Assembly: GCF_014132155.1 (NCBI RefSeq)
Contig: NZ_BLJQ01000002.1
Span: forward strand, 438,845-502,844
Direction: 5' to 3'
Source of the DNA: Gluconobacter sp. Gdi
GTDB taxonomy: Bacteria > Pseudomonadota > Alphaproteobacteria > Acetobacterales > Acetobacteraceae
DNA length: 64,000 nucleotides
Shown here: piece after piece, positions 8,706 to 16,934 of the stretch
How the letters are laid out: each line of letters starts with the position of its first letter
Position numbering within the stretch: the stretch's first letter is position 1
Made by a program: the position numbers and the translations under genes
The notes under the pieces: model-generated
Told to the model about the DNA's origin: nothing
Database searches by the model: none
Seen by the model: only the letters and a program-made list of their open reading frames with translations

Positions 8706-9302
8706 TCAGTGATGATTGCTGAGCTGACGCTCCAGAGCTGCGTTGAGTGCACCAACATCGCCGCCGTGACGGGCCAGATAGGAGCTGTAATCGCCGCGCT
8801 GATTCATGCGCAGGCTGGCACCTTCACCATACATATCCACCACCTTCGGCGGGTTCCCACCGATGATGAGCTGCATGTTGACTTCTGGCTGGCCCGGACG
8901 GTCAATCAGCGCGTTGACGCGTTCGCCATCCGGTGTCGGGCTTGTGCCGGTCACACGGAAGCTCACGCCCTGGTAGTTACCGATCTGGTCCGTGATTGTG
9001 TTGACCAGAACCTGATCGAACAGCTGAAGGTATTTCTGCTGCTGTGCCGGGGTGGCGGTGCGCCAGTAGCGGCCGAGGCAGTAGCGGGCAATGCCCTGAA
9101 TATCCACATTGGACTGAAGAAGCGGAAGGACTTCGCGCTTCTTTTCACCCAGTGGCTTGCCGGAATTAACGATGCTGACCAGCTGGCCACCAAAGGAATT
9201 CACGAAATCTGTTGCCGGATTGGCATGAGCGACGCCAGCCCCGAAAGTGAGGGCTGCAGCAAAAGCACCAAGAAGGGCCCGGCGCGAAAAGGCTTTAAGC
9301 AT
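8706..9302 (-). CDS. mlaC: MlaC-like periplasmic phospholipid carrier
   Basis: This 198-residue secreted protein of the MlaC/Ttg2D family shuttles phospholipids between the outer-membrane MlaA complex and the inner-membrane MlaFEDB transporter. The N-terminus MLKAFSRRALLGAFAAA is a signal peptide with a twin-arginine-like pair, cut after AHA. Family landmarks are IQGIARYCLGRYWRTATPAQQ near residue 75 and VVDMYGEGASLRMNQRGDY near residue 155. It lies 10 bases downstream of mlaA and is presumably co-transcribed with it. The mlaFED genes are not in this window. Confidence 0.92.
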   Translation of the reverse strand: MLKAFSRRALLGAFAAALTFGAGVAHANPATDFVNSFGGQLVSIVNSGKPLGEKKREVLPLLQSNVDIQGIARYCLGRYWRTATPAQQQKYLQLFDQVLVNTITDQIGNYQGVSFRVTGTSPTPDGERVNALIDRPGQPEVNMQLIIGGNPPKVVDMYGEGASLRMNQRGDYSSYLARHGGDVGALNAALERQLSNHH

Positions 9303-9312
9303 GCGTTTGTCC

Positions 9313-10119
9313 TCAGTTGTACCAGTCTGGGGTGGTGGCGCGGTGATCGTTCGTCATAGCGTCAATCTGGCTCTGGCGGTTCTGCTGCCAGGCACTGCGG
9401 ACGTAGGAGTACGGATCAAGGCTGTCCTGCTCCAGATGATCGATCTGATCCACACTGTTGGCAAAGCCATCAACCGTTCCAAGAATATTGTAGGCCCAGT
9501 TGAATGTCAGCAGGCCATAACCTCTTGGCACATAATTGATCGGGGTGAGAGCCTGACCAATCGCATAGCCTGCGCCATCGCGGAAGTTGCTGGGACCAAC
9601 GAACGGAATGAAGAGGTATGGGCCGCTCTTTACGCCCCATGTTCCCATGGTCATCCCCGGGTCAGTCTCATGCTGTTTGTACCCGACCAGACTGGCAACA
9701 TCGAAGAAACCGGCCACTCCCGCACTCATGTTGATCGTGAAGCGCATGAACGAATCACCCGCACGACGAGGCTTTCCAGCCCCTACATCAGAGAAGAACA
9801 CCGCAGGCTCACGCCAGGTTTCATTGATGTTGGAAATACTATGCCGCACCGGTTTCGGAACAGCCCAGATCCAGGCTTTGGCCACGGGGCGCAGGGCCAC
9901 ATGATAAGCCCACATCTGGACGTTATACATTTTCCGGTTCAGCGGCTCGTACGGATCGTTGGCAGCCTTGTAATCAGCAAGGTCGTCCGGATCTTTCGGC
10001 GGGGGATTATGCAGGGAGCCACAGGCCCCCAGCGTCAGCAGTGCCAAAACGCCTGCAATGGCTCTGCCACGACGCGAGCGCGTCGCCCTGATACCGATTC
10101 TGTCCTGCCGAGAGTCCAT
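9313..10119 (-). CDS. mlaA: MlaA (VacJ) outer-membrane lipoprotein
   Basis: MlaA removes phospholipids from the outer leaflet of the outer membrane and passes them to MlaC. The 268-residue product has a signal with a lipobox LTLGAC, the lipidated Cys at about residue 33. The VacJ landmarks follow: ANDPYEPLNRKMY, INETWREPAVFF and DPGMTMGTWGVKSGPYLFIPFVGPS cut across the expected order. The second ATG (10119) is chosen because GAGGA is 6 bases before it and overlaps the first ATG. mlaC follows after 10 bases. Confidence 0.92.
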   Translation of the reverse strand: MDSRQDRIGIRATRSRRGRAIAGVLALLTLGACGSLHNPPPKDPDDLADYKAANDPYEPLNRKMYNVQMWAYHVALRPVAKAWIWAVPKPVRHSISNINETWREPAVFFSDVGAGKPRRAGDSFMRFTINMSAGVAGFFDVASLVGYKQHETDPGMTMGTWGVKSGPYLFIPFVGPSNFRDGAGYAIGQALTPINYVPRGYGLLTFNWAYNILGTVDGFANSVDQIDHLEQDSLDPYSYVRSAWQQNRQSQIDAMTNDHRATTPDWYN

Positions 10120-10436
10120 AACCATTCCTCAAAAACCCCACTCCGCGGGCGTGCTCACAAAGACTTCATCTGAAAACGGAAATTTTCGAAATCCGTTCCC
10201 ATTCAATTGGTGTGCCGCCGGCGGAGCCATGAGCCGTCCGTCGCGGAAAACTGCGGAAGGCCGTAGTCATAGCCTATACTGTGCCAAGCTGCACCCCTCT
10301 ATGTATCCAAATTACGACACAGGGAAGGGACGAGATCCTTTAACGATCCAGACGTCAAAAGGACACTCCGGCGACTTTGACGGCTGAAATATTTTGAGAG
10401 CAGTGTGGCGGCAACTCAACACCAGGGAATTTTCCA
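10120..10436. other. Divergent intergenic region between mlaA and the mutarotase gene
   Basis: About 315 bases hold no credible gene. The region must contain divergent promoters. A possible -10 element TATACT lies near 10273 on the plus strand, without a good -35 partner. The end contains AGGGA, the ribosome site of the mutarotase gene. Confidence 0.4.
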
Positions 10437-11597
10437 GTGTCCAGATTTTCTGCCTGCAAAGCACCACTTTTTGCCACCGTGGCCCTAGTTGGCCTGTCTC
10501 TTGGGGCTGCTCAGGCGCGTCCAACGGCACTCTCTCAGCCATGGGGCAACACGCCCGATGGTAAGCCTGTCCGTATTGTTACTCTGAAGAATGACCATAA
10601 CGTGACGGTACGCGTCATTACCTATGGTGGCATTATTCAATCTGTTGAAACGCCGGATCGTAACGGGCATCCGCAGGACATCGTCCTCGGGTTTGGCGAT
10701 CTCAAGGGATACACCGTCGATAGCGCCAAGGGTGGACTGTTCTTCGGGGCGATTATCGGCCGTTACGCAAACCGTCTCGCAGGCGGCAGCTTCCCGGTAG
10801 ACGGGAAAATCTACCACACGGACATTACGGCTGCCCCGAACGCTCTGCATGGTGGCAAAAAGGGGTTCGACAAGAACGTCTGGACGCTTGAAAAGACAGG
10901 CATCTCTGCAAGCGGTTCCTATGTGACGCTAAAGCTGGTCAGTCCGAATGGAGACCAGGGCTTCCCCGGTACACTGACAACGCACGTGACCTATACGCTA
11001 GGGAACGACAATGCTCTGTCGCTGCATTATGTGGCGACAACCGATGCGCCGACGGTTCTGAATCTGACGAATCACAGCTACTGGAATCTGAATGGCGAAG
11101 GCTCTGGCAGCATCGAGCCGGAAATCCTTCAGATCAACGCAGACAGCTATACCCCAACCGACAGCACCTCGATCCCGACGGGTGAGCTCGTACCCGTTGC
11201 AGGCACACCACTCGACTTCAGTAAGCCAACTGAAGTGGGCGCACGCCTCCGCAGCAATGACATCCAGATGATGTATGCGCGTGGTTACGACATGAACTGG
11301 GTCGTTAACGGAGCATACGGACAGGCTCCGCGTCTGGCTGGAAAAGTCTATGACCCACGCTCGGGCCGCAGCATGGAAGTTCTGACCAACCAGCCAGGGC
11401 TACAGGTTTATACGTCCAACTCACTGGACGGTGGGTATGCAGGGATTTCCGGCCATGCTTATCGCCAGACAGACGCTATCGCCTTTGAAGCCGAGCACTA
11501 TCCAGACAGTCCGAACCATCCGTCCTTTCCGACGACGGAACTGAAGCCGGGTCAGACATTCGACTATACGACGACGTTCAAGTTCTCGAATCAGTAA
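10437..11597 (+). CDS. Periplasmic aldose 1-epimerase (galactose mutarotase family)
   Basis: This enzyme interconverts alpha and beta anomers of aldoses, which helps supply the anomer used by membrane sugar dehydrogenases. The 386-residue protein starts with a signal peptide ending GAAQARP near residue 28, so it acts in the periplasm, unlike cytoplasmic GalM. Mutarotase landmarks are TYGGIIQSVETPDR near 58, GRYANRLAGGSF near 107, NALHGGKKGFDK near 132 and the catalytic-site segment LTNHSYWNLNG near 215. The glutamate in AFEAEHYPDSPNHP near 350 is the likely general base. The start is GTG with AGGGA about 9 bases upstream. It ends at a strong shared terminator. Confidence 0.92.
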   Translation: MSRFSACKAPLFATVALVGLSLGAAQARPTALSQPWGNTPDGKPVRIVTLKNDHNVTVRVITYGGIIQSVETPDRNGHPQDIVLGFGDLKGYTVDSAKGGLFFGAIIGRYANRLAGGSFPVDGKIYHTDITAAPNALHGGKKGFDKNVWTLEKTGISASGSYVTLKLVSPNGDQGFPGTLTTHVTYTLGNDNALSLHYVATTDAPTVLNLTNHSYWNLNGEGSGSIEPEILQINADSYTPTDSTSIPTGELVPVAGTPLDFSKPTEVGARLRSNDIQMMYARGYDMNWVVNGAYGQAPRLAGKVYDPRSGRSMEVLTNQPGLQVYTSNSLDGGYAGISGHAYRQTDAIAFEAEHYPDSPNHPSFPTTELKPGQTFDYTTTFKFSNQ

Positions 11598-11622
11598 GTT
11601 CCAGGGCGTATCAATAACAAAA

Positions 11623-11653
11623 AAAGGGCGGCCCTTTCGGACCGCCCTTTTTC
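11623..11653. terminator. Bidirectional intrinsic terminator
   Basis: AAAGGGCGG (11623-11631) pairs with CCGCCCTTT (11642-11650), with flanking A and T runs on each side. It serves the mutarotase gene on the plus strand and the receptor gene on the minus strand. Confidence 0.92.
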
Positions 11654-11672
11654 GTTGATCAAGTGATCAGGA

Positions 11673-14621
11673 TCAGAAGTTCACGCCTGCCTGCAGGAAG
11701 ACGTAGCGTCCCATGTAGAGGTTGCCGTACAGCGCAGCTGCACTGTTGTCCGTTGCGCTGGCAACAAACGGCGGCTTCTTGTCGAGGAGGTTGTTCACAC
11801 CACCTTCGAAGTTCCAGCTCTTCCAGCGATAGGACACCGTCACATCATGTGAGAAGATGCCTGGGGTGCTGGTACGGCCATACCCATTGGCACGCTTCAG
11901 ATCTGTCGTGCCGTCGTTCCAGACCATGCCGCCCATGTACTGCATCATATACGTCACGCCGAACGCACCGTGCTGCCAGCCAACCGTTGCATAGTCACGA
12001 ACGCGCGGGTTGCCGTTGCCGGTTTGATACATCATGCGACCAGCATAGTTGTACCACTGACCACCAGCCTCGTTCTGCTGCAGGTAGCTGACGAGCTGCT
12101 GGAAGTTGTTGGACAGCGTCAGGACATCATGCTGTGTGACACGGATACGGTAGTCAAGGTCGAAGTCGATACCGCTCGTCTTCAGGCCGCCAATGTTGTC
12201 ATACATGGACGTCACAGCATTCAGCTGCCCGGTGCTTGCAACGCGGGTAATACGATCACAGTAAGACGTGTTCGTGCCCGTATAGCACTGATCCATGATG
12301 TACTGGCTGCTCAGGTACGTGATCATGTTCTTGAGCGTGTAGTGCCAGTATTCAACGGACGCAGACAGGCCCGGGATCCAGCGCGGCGTGATCACCGTAC
12401 CGATCGTGTAGGTCCGGCCCGTCTCAGGGCGCAGCTTGGAGTTGCCGCCATACAACGTTGGAGACTGTCCGGAGAAGTTGGACGCGAACGTGCTGCTGTT
12501 GATGCCCTGACGTGCGCAAGTGGCTGCTACGACAGGAGATTGCGCACCGTAGGATGCTGCCTGTACGGAATCACACGGATCGGTCGCTGAGGCGTATCCC
12601 AGAGACTGACCACCATACAGCTCATAAACGTTCGGCTGACGATAAGACGTACCGAGCGTTGCGCGGAAGCGGATGTCCTGAATCGGTGCCCAGTTGATGG
12701 AAACCTTCCAGTTCTTCGTGCCACCGAACGTATTGTAGGCCGAGTACCGTCCCTGACCGTCGATCGTCAGATCTTTGGCGAGGAATGCGTTGTGCAGCAG
12801 TGTTGCCTTGCCTTCGATGTAACCTTCAGAAACGTTGAAGCCGCCGCCGGTGTAAGACGCAGAGTTCGTCAGCGTCTGACCTGCTTCGACCAGTGGATCC
12901 GGGTGATAGGCAAGCTGTTCACCACGATGCTCCATACCCAGCGCAAGACCCAGGTCGCCACCGTTATTCCATGGCATGTGAACAACATGGTTGTTGTTGA
13001 TGCGCAGGTTCAGGTCACGCAGCTGGTAATAGTAGTGATCATGCGACGTGTAGTTGGAGTAAGCTGCAGCTTCCGGTGAAAGCTTGCCAAACGGGTTGGA
13101 CAGAACGCAACCGGCGGCAGCGTTACAAACCGATGGATTGTAGCTCAGCGTACTGTCAGCATCACCCGGGGTGTCCTGCTGCAGGCCATATGTCTGCAGC
13201 AGCTTGGCGTAGTTACCAACGCCAGACGTCTGCTGCATGACCTGGTTCCAGCCATAGGTGTAGGACAGATCGTAGTTCCATCCATGGGTGATTTCACCCT
13301 TCACACCCGCAATACCCGTGTAGGTATCCGTGGCGGTTTCGCTGCGGCGATTGCCCCACTCACCCATACGCTTGGACATATAAGCGTCTTCGCCGAGCGT
13401 GTTGTAGGGGTCGTTTGCAGGAATATAGAGCGCCGTTGGCAGCGAGGACGGGTAAATGCTGCCAGCCACCGGAATAGGGGCCATCGTCGTGGACGAATTA
13501 CGGTGTGCGTAGTTAAAGTTCAGATATGGCGTGAAATGACGGTTGATGTCGTAATGGGCATCAAACGACAGTGTCGCGTTCTGAAGGGAGTTGGTCAGGG
13601 ACTGATCGTTACCGTAGTTGTATCGGTCCGCCTTGGAATACGTGTGTAGCGCACCGCTTTCGCTGCCAACATAATTGCCGCTGTCTGTCTGATACAGGCC
13701 ACCGGTCGGGTAACCGGACCCGAAGGACAGTCCAGATGCACTCAGAGGGTTGTTGATCTGAACGGGGTTCGCCCATGAGCGGTTGCGCTGCTGGATGCCA
13801 CTGGAGGTCATGTAAGACCCGAAAAGCGTCACGTTGCCCTTGCCATGATCGAAGTTCCAGCCCTTATAGCCGGAAATCATGCCTGTCTGGCCGTCGCCGC
13901 GATCGGTGCCAATACCCCCACGAACCGTGAGGTTCGCATCGTTGAGGTCGTGGCGAAGCTTGATGTTGATAACGCCGGAAACAGCGTCAGCACCATAAAG
14001 CTCGGAACCGCCATCCTTCAGGATTTCAATGCTGGCAACCTGATGAACGTTGATCGTGTTCATGTCGAAGCAGCTGTTGTTGCCATTGATGGCAGCACGC
14101 TTGCCGTCGATCAGAACCAGAACGCGGTTCTGCCCAAGGTTACGCAGATCCATGCAGGAGGAGCCGCCTGTGCCATTGGTCTGGCTATTTGTTGTGCCAG
14201 AGGAGCCCATGGACGGAAGGCGCTGCAGGTAATCACCAATCGTGGTGGCGCCTGTCTGCTCAATCTGCTTGCTGGTCACGATCTGGACCGGGTTCGCGTT
14301 CGAGTTGTTGGACGTGCTCAGGGCAGAGCCCGTGACGACAACACTTTCAGAACGGCCTGAATCGATCGAAGTAACGGCACGACGGCGATTGACCTGAGCG
14401 GTCAAGGCAGGCGTTGTCGCAGCTGGTGCAACTGTCTGAACCGGTGCCTGTGTTGTAACCCTGGGCGTGGCAGCCGCCTTGGCGTGCGTTGTTGTGCGAT
14501 GAGAGGACGCACGGTGATGCGTGCTCGTAGCGGTCTGGGCGTCCGCTGTTGCAGTCGCTTCCAGTCCCATGGCGAGAACGGAAGCGCACAGAAGCAGCTC
14601 CCTGCGTCGATTAAGAATCAT
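11673..14621 (-). CDS. TonB-dependent outer-membrane receptor (982 aa)
   Basis: This large TonB-dependent receptor imports an unknown ligand across the outer membrane using TonB/ExbBD energy. A signal peptide ends near residue 28. Then comes a low-complexity Ala/Thr/His/Gln segment (about residues 30-85). A TonB-box-like SVVVTG lies near 93-98, and a plug domain contains DLRNLGQNRVLVLIDGKR and SGVINIKLR. The barrel ends in VFLQAGVNF with a terminal Phe. Four short Cys-containing loops (for example MDQCYTGTNTSYCDR) suggest extracellular disulphides. It has the style of oligomer or sugar receptors more than classic siderophore receptors, but the ligand cannot be named. It is transcribed alone. 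Confidence 0.88.
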   Translation of the reverse strand: MILNRRRELLLCASVLAMGLEATATADAQTATSTHHRASSHRTTTHAKAAATPRVTTQAPVQTVAPAATTPALTAQVNRRRAVTSIDSGRSESVVVTGSALSTSNNSNANPVQIVTSKQIEQTGATTIGDYLQRLPSMGSSGTTNSQTNGTGGSSCMDLRNLGQNRVLVLIDGKRAAINGNNSCFDMNTINVHQVASIEILKDGGSELYGADAVSGVINIKLRHDLNDANLTVRGGIGTDRGDGQTGMISGYKGWNFDHGKGNVTLFGSYMTSSGIQQRNRSWANPVQINNPLSASGLSFGSGYPTGGLYQTDSGNYVGSESGALHTYSKADRYNYGNDQSLTNSLQNATLSFDAHYDINRHFTPYLNFNYAHRNSSTTMAPIPVAGSIYPSSLPTALYIPANDPYNTLGEDAYMSKRMGEWGNRRSETATDTYTGIAGVKGEITHGWNYDLSYTYGWNQVMQQTSGVGNYAKLLQTYGLQQDTPGDADSTLSYNPSVCNAAAGCVLSNPFGKLSPEAAAYSNYTSHDHYYYQLRDLNLRINNNHVVHMPWNNGGDLGLALGMEHRGEQLAYHPDPLVEAGQTLTNSASYTGGGFNVSEGYIEGKATLLHNAFLAKDLTIDGQGRYSAYNTFGGTKNWKVSINWAPIQDIRFRATLGTSYRQPNVYELYGGQSLGYASATDPCDSVQAASYGAQSPVVAATCARQGINSSTFASNFSGQSPTLYGGNSKLRPETGRTYTIGTVITPRWIPGLSASVEYWHYTLKNMITYLSSQYIMDQCYTGTNTSYCDRITRVASTGQLNAVTSMYDNIGGLKTSGIDFDLDYRIRVTQHDVLTLSNNFQQLVSYLQQNEAGGQWYNYAGRMMYQTGNGNPRVRDYATVGWQHGAFGVTYMMQYMGGMVWNDGTTDLKRANGYGRTSTPGIFSHDVTVSYRWKSWNFEGGVNNLLDKKPPFVASATDNSAAALYGNLYMGRYVFLQAGVNF

Positions 14622-14866
14622 GTGGGCTCACAGTCAGACTATATTTCTGAGATCTCCTTAGTAATGTTTTTGTCTCAGAACTTTGTCTATCCGGAAATAA
14701 CCAGCAGGGATGCCATAAAGGCACGCTGTTGCATAATTGTCATATGCAGATAACAGTAATACACACTCTGTTTCTTGGTGATTACTAAAGTTAATTAAGG
14801 ATACATTCCTGTTTCATATCGAAACAATCGTCTGAGCAGAAAGAGACAGCCTGCGGCTCCTCTCCG

Positions 14867-15655
14867 TCAAGCGACAGGGTGAGCAGGGTTGGTTGTCGTA
14901 GGAAAAGAGGTAGCCTTTGGCGTGCCAATAATCCGGGCTGGGTTCCCAACCGCGGTTGCGTTGGCTGGAATATCTTCCAGAACGACGGAGGCTGCGCCGA
15001 TCCGGGCATTTTCACCAATAACAAGACGGCCCAGAACTTTTGCACCGGAACCGATCATGGCGCCCCGGCGAACGATCGGATGGCGGTTCCCGCTCAGTTT
15101 TCCTGTTCCGCCAAGCGTGACGTCCTGAAAAAGGGAGACGTCATCTTCAATGATGCAGGTTTCTCCAATGACGATTCCCGTTCCATGATCGATACTCAGG
15201 CGGCGTCCCAGTCGGGCGGCGGGATGAATGTCTATTGAGAACAGTTCGTTTACCCTGCTCTGAAAGTGATAGGCTAGATGTCGGCGGTTTCTCTGCCACA
15301 GATGGTGTGAGACCCTATGAGCCTGTAATGCCTGCCAGCCTTTGAAAAACAGGAAAGGCGTGACAAGGTCAGGGCAGGCAGGATCCCGATCCCGGATCGC
15401 GAGGATGTCTTCCGCTGCGGCTTCTGCAATTGCCGGAACGTCCTGAAGAATTGACGCAACAAGACGCGTGATGGCCGTGGCCGAAATGGAGCGATCAGCC
15501 AGCTTTGTCCCTAGTAGAGAAGCCAGTGCTGAGCTGAAGTCGGCATGATCCCCGATGTTAGTCGCGAAGACATCCTGAATCAGCGGATCATGGCAACTGC
15601 ATGCCTGGGACTGCATTTCCTGCCAGAGTTTAACGAGATTTACGGTTGAACTCAT
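14867..15655 (-). CDS. cysE: Serine O-acetyltransferase
   Basis: CysE makes O-acetylserine from serine and acetyl-CoA, the first step of cysteine synthesis. The 262 residues contain an alpha-helical N-terminal part (FFKGWQALQAHRVSHHLW near 110) and a left-handed beta-helix of hexapeptide repeats from about residue 140. Landmarks are DIHPAARLGRRLSIDHGTG with the catalytic His, VIGETCIIEDDVSLFQDVTLGGTG, and VLEDIPANATAVGNPARI near the end. Its ATG overlaps the UbiH-like stop codon (ATGA, 15652-15655), so translation is probably coupled. The C-terminal tail is short and Pro/Thr-rich. Sulphur and quinone genes sharing an operon is unusual, but the overlap is clear. Confidence 0.93.
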   Translation of the reverse strand: MSSTVNLVKLWQEMQSQACSCHDPLIQDVFATNIGDHADFSSALASLLGTKLADRSISATAITRLVASILQDVPAIAEAAAEDILAIRDRDPACPDLVTPFLFFKGWQALQAHRVSHHLWQRNRRHLAYHFQSRVNELFSIDIHPAARLGRRLSIDHGTGIVIGETCIIEDDVSLFQDVTLGGTGKLSGNRHPIVRRGAMIGSGAKVLGRLVIGENARIGAASVVLEDIPANATAVGNPARIIGTPKATSFPTTTNPAHPVA

Positions 15656-16860
15656 ACGCCCATCGCCTTGCGAACAAAGGCGCGTCTCAGGCGGGGCAGG
15701 CGATGAACGCCCGCAATGCCGAGGTCACGCACGCGCCGCAGAACCGGATTATCGTTGCCAAAGAGACGTTCCAGAATGTCCGTGGCGGCCAGCATGGCCA
15801 TATTGCCGGGCCGGGCGCGGCGCTGATAGCGGACAAGGAGTTCCCGGCTTCCCGGATCTGTACGTTTCGTATGGGCTTCAATCAGTAGGTCTGCCAGAGC
15901 GATGACATCCCGAAAACCGATATTCAGCCCCTGACCTGCGATTGGATGGATACCATGGGCCGCATCTCCGACCAGAGCCAGACGGGGCGCAATATATGTC
16001 TGCGCATACTGCGCTGACAGCGGATAAATCCAGCGGCGGCCAATGGGTGTGATGGCGCCCAGATCCTCATCGCCCATGCGTGCACGGATTTCGCGGGCAA
16101 AGATTTCATCGGGGAGGTCATGGAAGCGTTGGGCGCGACCTTCGCCTTCCGCCCAGACAATAGCGGATCGATGCGGATGCTCAGCCGTGCCCGGCATTGG
16201 CAGTCGGGCGAAAGGCCCTTCTGGGAGAAACTGCTCCAGCGCCACGCCGTCATGGGGCTTTTCATGTGCGATCGTCGCAACGATGCCGCACTGATGATAG
16301 GGCAGTTTGGTCAGGCCGATGCGGGCCTGTTCGCGCAATGGAGAACGACGTCCCTCCGCCGCGACAGCCAGTTTGGCCGTTACGGTTGAACCTGATGCCA
16401 GACGGATCGACACATGATCCAGGTGAAACGTGAAGGTTCCTGTGTCTGGCGCGCGGACGTCCAGCGTCTCGTATTGTTCAAGCGTCCGGTTAATGGCGAG
16501 ACGCAGATCGCGTGCTTCTGCCATCCAGCCGAAATTCATGCCTTCAGGGGCATCGTCCACGCCGAAATGCAGGAAAAGCGGTGAGGGAGCCTCGTGCGGG
16601 CGGCCATCCGAGACGCGGATTTCACGGATTGGCTGGGAAACACCGGGAAGATTGTCCCAGATACCCGCAGCTTCCAGCATCTGGCGTGAACCTTCCGCAA
16701 TGGCGTATGCCCGGCCGTCAAGAGAAGGGTCTTCCATGCCTGGGAGAGCTGCACGGTCAATGAGCAGAACCCGCACACCTTCGGCTGCCAGACGACAGGC
16801 CAGTGTCGCGCCAACAGGACCGGCTCCGTTAATGCACAGGTCGTAATGTGTCTTGGTCAT
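15652..16860 (-). CDS. UbiH/UbiF/VisC-family FAD-dependent ubiquinone-ring hydroxylase
   Basis: This flavin monooxygenase of the UbiH/COQ6 group probably hydroxylates the aromatic ring during ubiquinone synthesis; acetic acid bacteria depend on ubiquinone for their dehydrogenase chains. The 402 residues begin with the FAD-binding GAGPVGATLACRLA (GxGxxG) fold, followed by the ring-hydroxylase DG segment DPSLDGRAYAIAEGSRQ near 47. The FAD motif ALVGDAAHGIHPIAGQGLNIG lies near 285. The ATG at 16860 is preferred because GGGAG is 9 bases upstream; an ATG three codons earlier lies too close to it. The stop overlaps cysE. Which ring position it attacks is unknown. Confidence 0.9.
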   Translation of the reverse strand: MTKTHYDLCINGAGPVGATLACRLAAEGVRVLLIDRAALPGMEDPSLDGRAYAIAEGSRQMLEAAGIWDNLPGVSQPIREIRVSDGRPHEAPSPLFLHFGVDDAPEGMNFGWMAEARDLRLAINRTLEQYETLDVRAPDTGTFTFHLDHVSIRLASGSTVTAKLAVAAEGRRSPLREQARIGLTKLPYHQCGIVATIAHEKPHDGVALEQFLPEGPFARLPMPGTAEHPHRSAIVWAEGEGRAQRFHDLPDEIFAREIRARMGDEDLGAITPIGRRWIYPLSAQYAQTYIAPRLALVGDAAHGIHPIAGQGLNIGFRDVIALADLLIEAHTKRTDPGSRELLVRYQRRARPGNMAMLAATDILERLFGNDNPVLRRVRDLGIAGVHRLPRLRRAFVRKAMGV

Positions 16861-16934
16861 CGTGCTCATCTCCCTGCCCCTGTCCTACTCCTGTGACGTG
16901 TGGAGCGGAAGAGGGCAGGAAGGGGCAGAAAAGA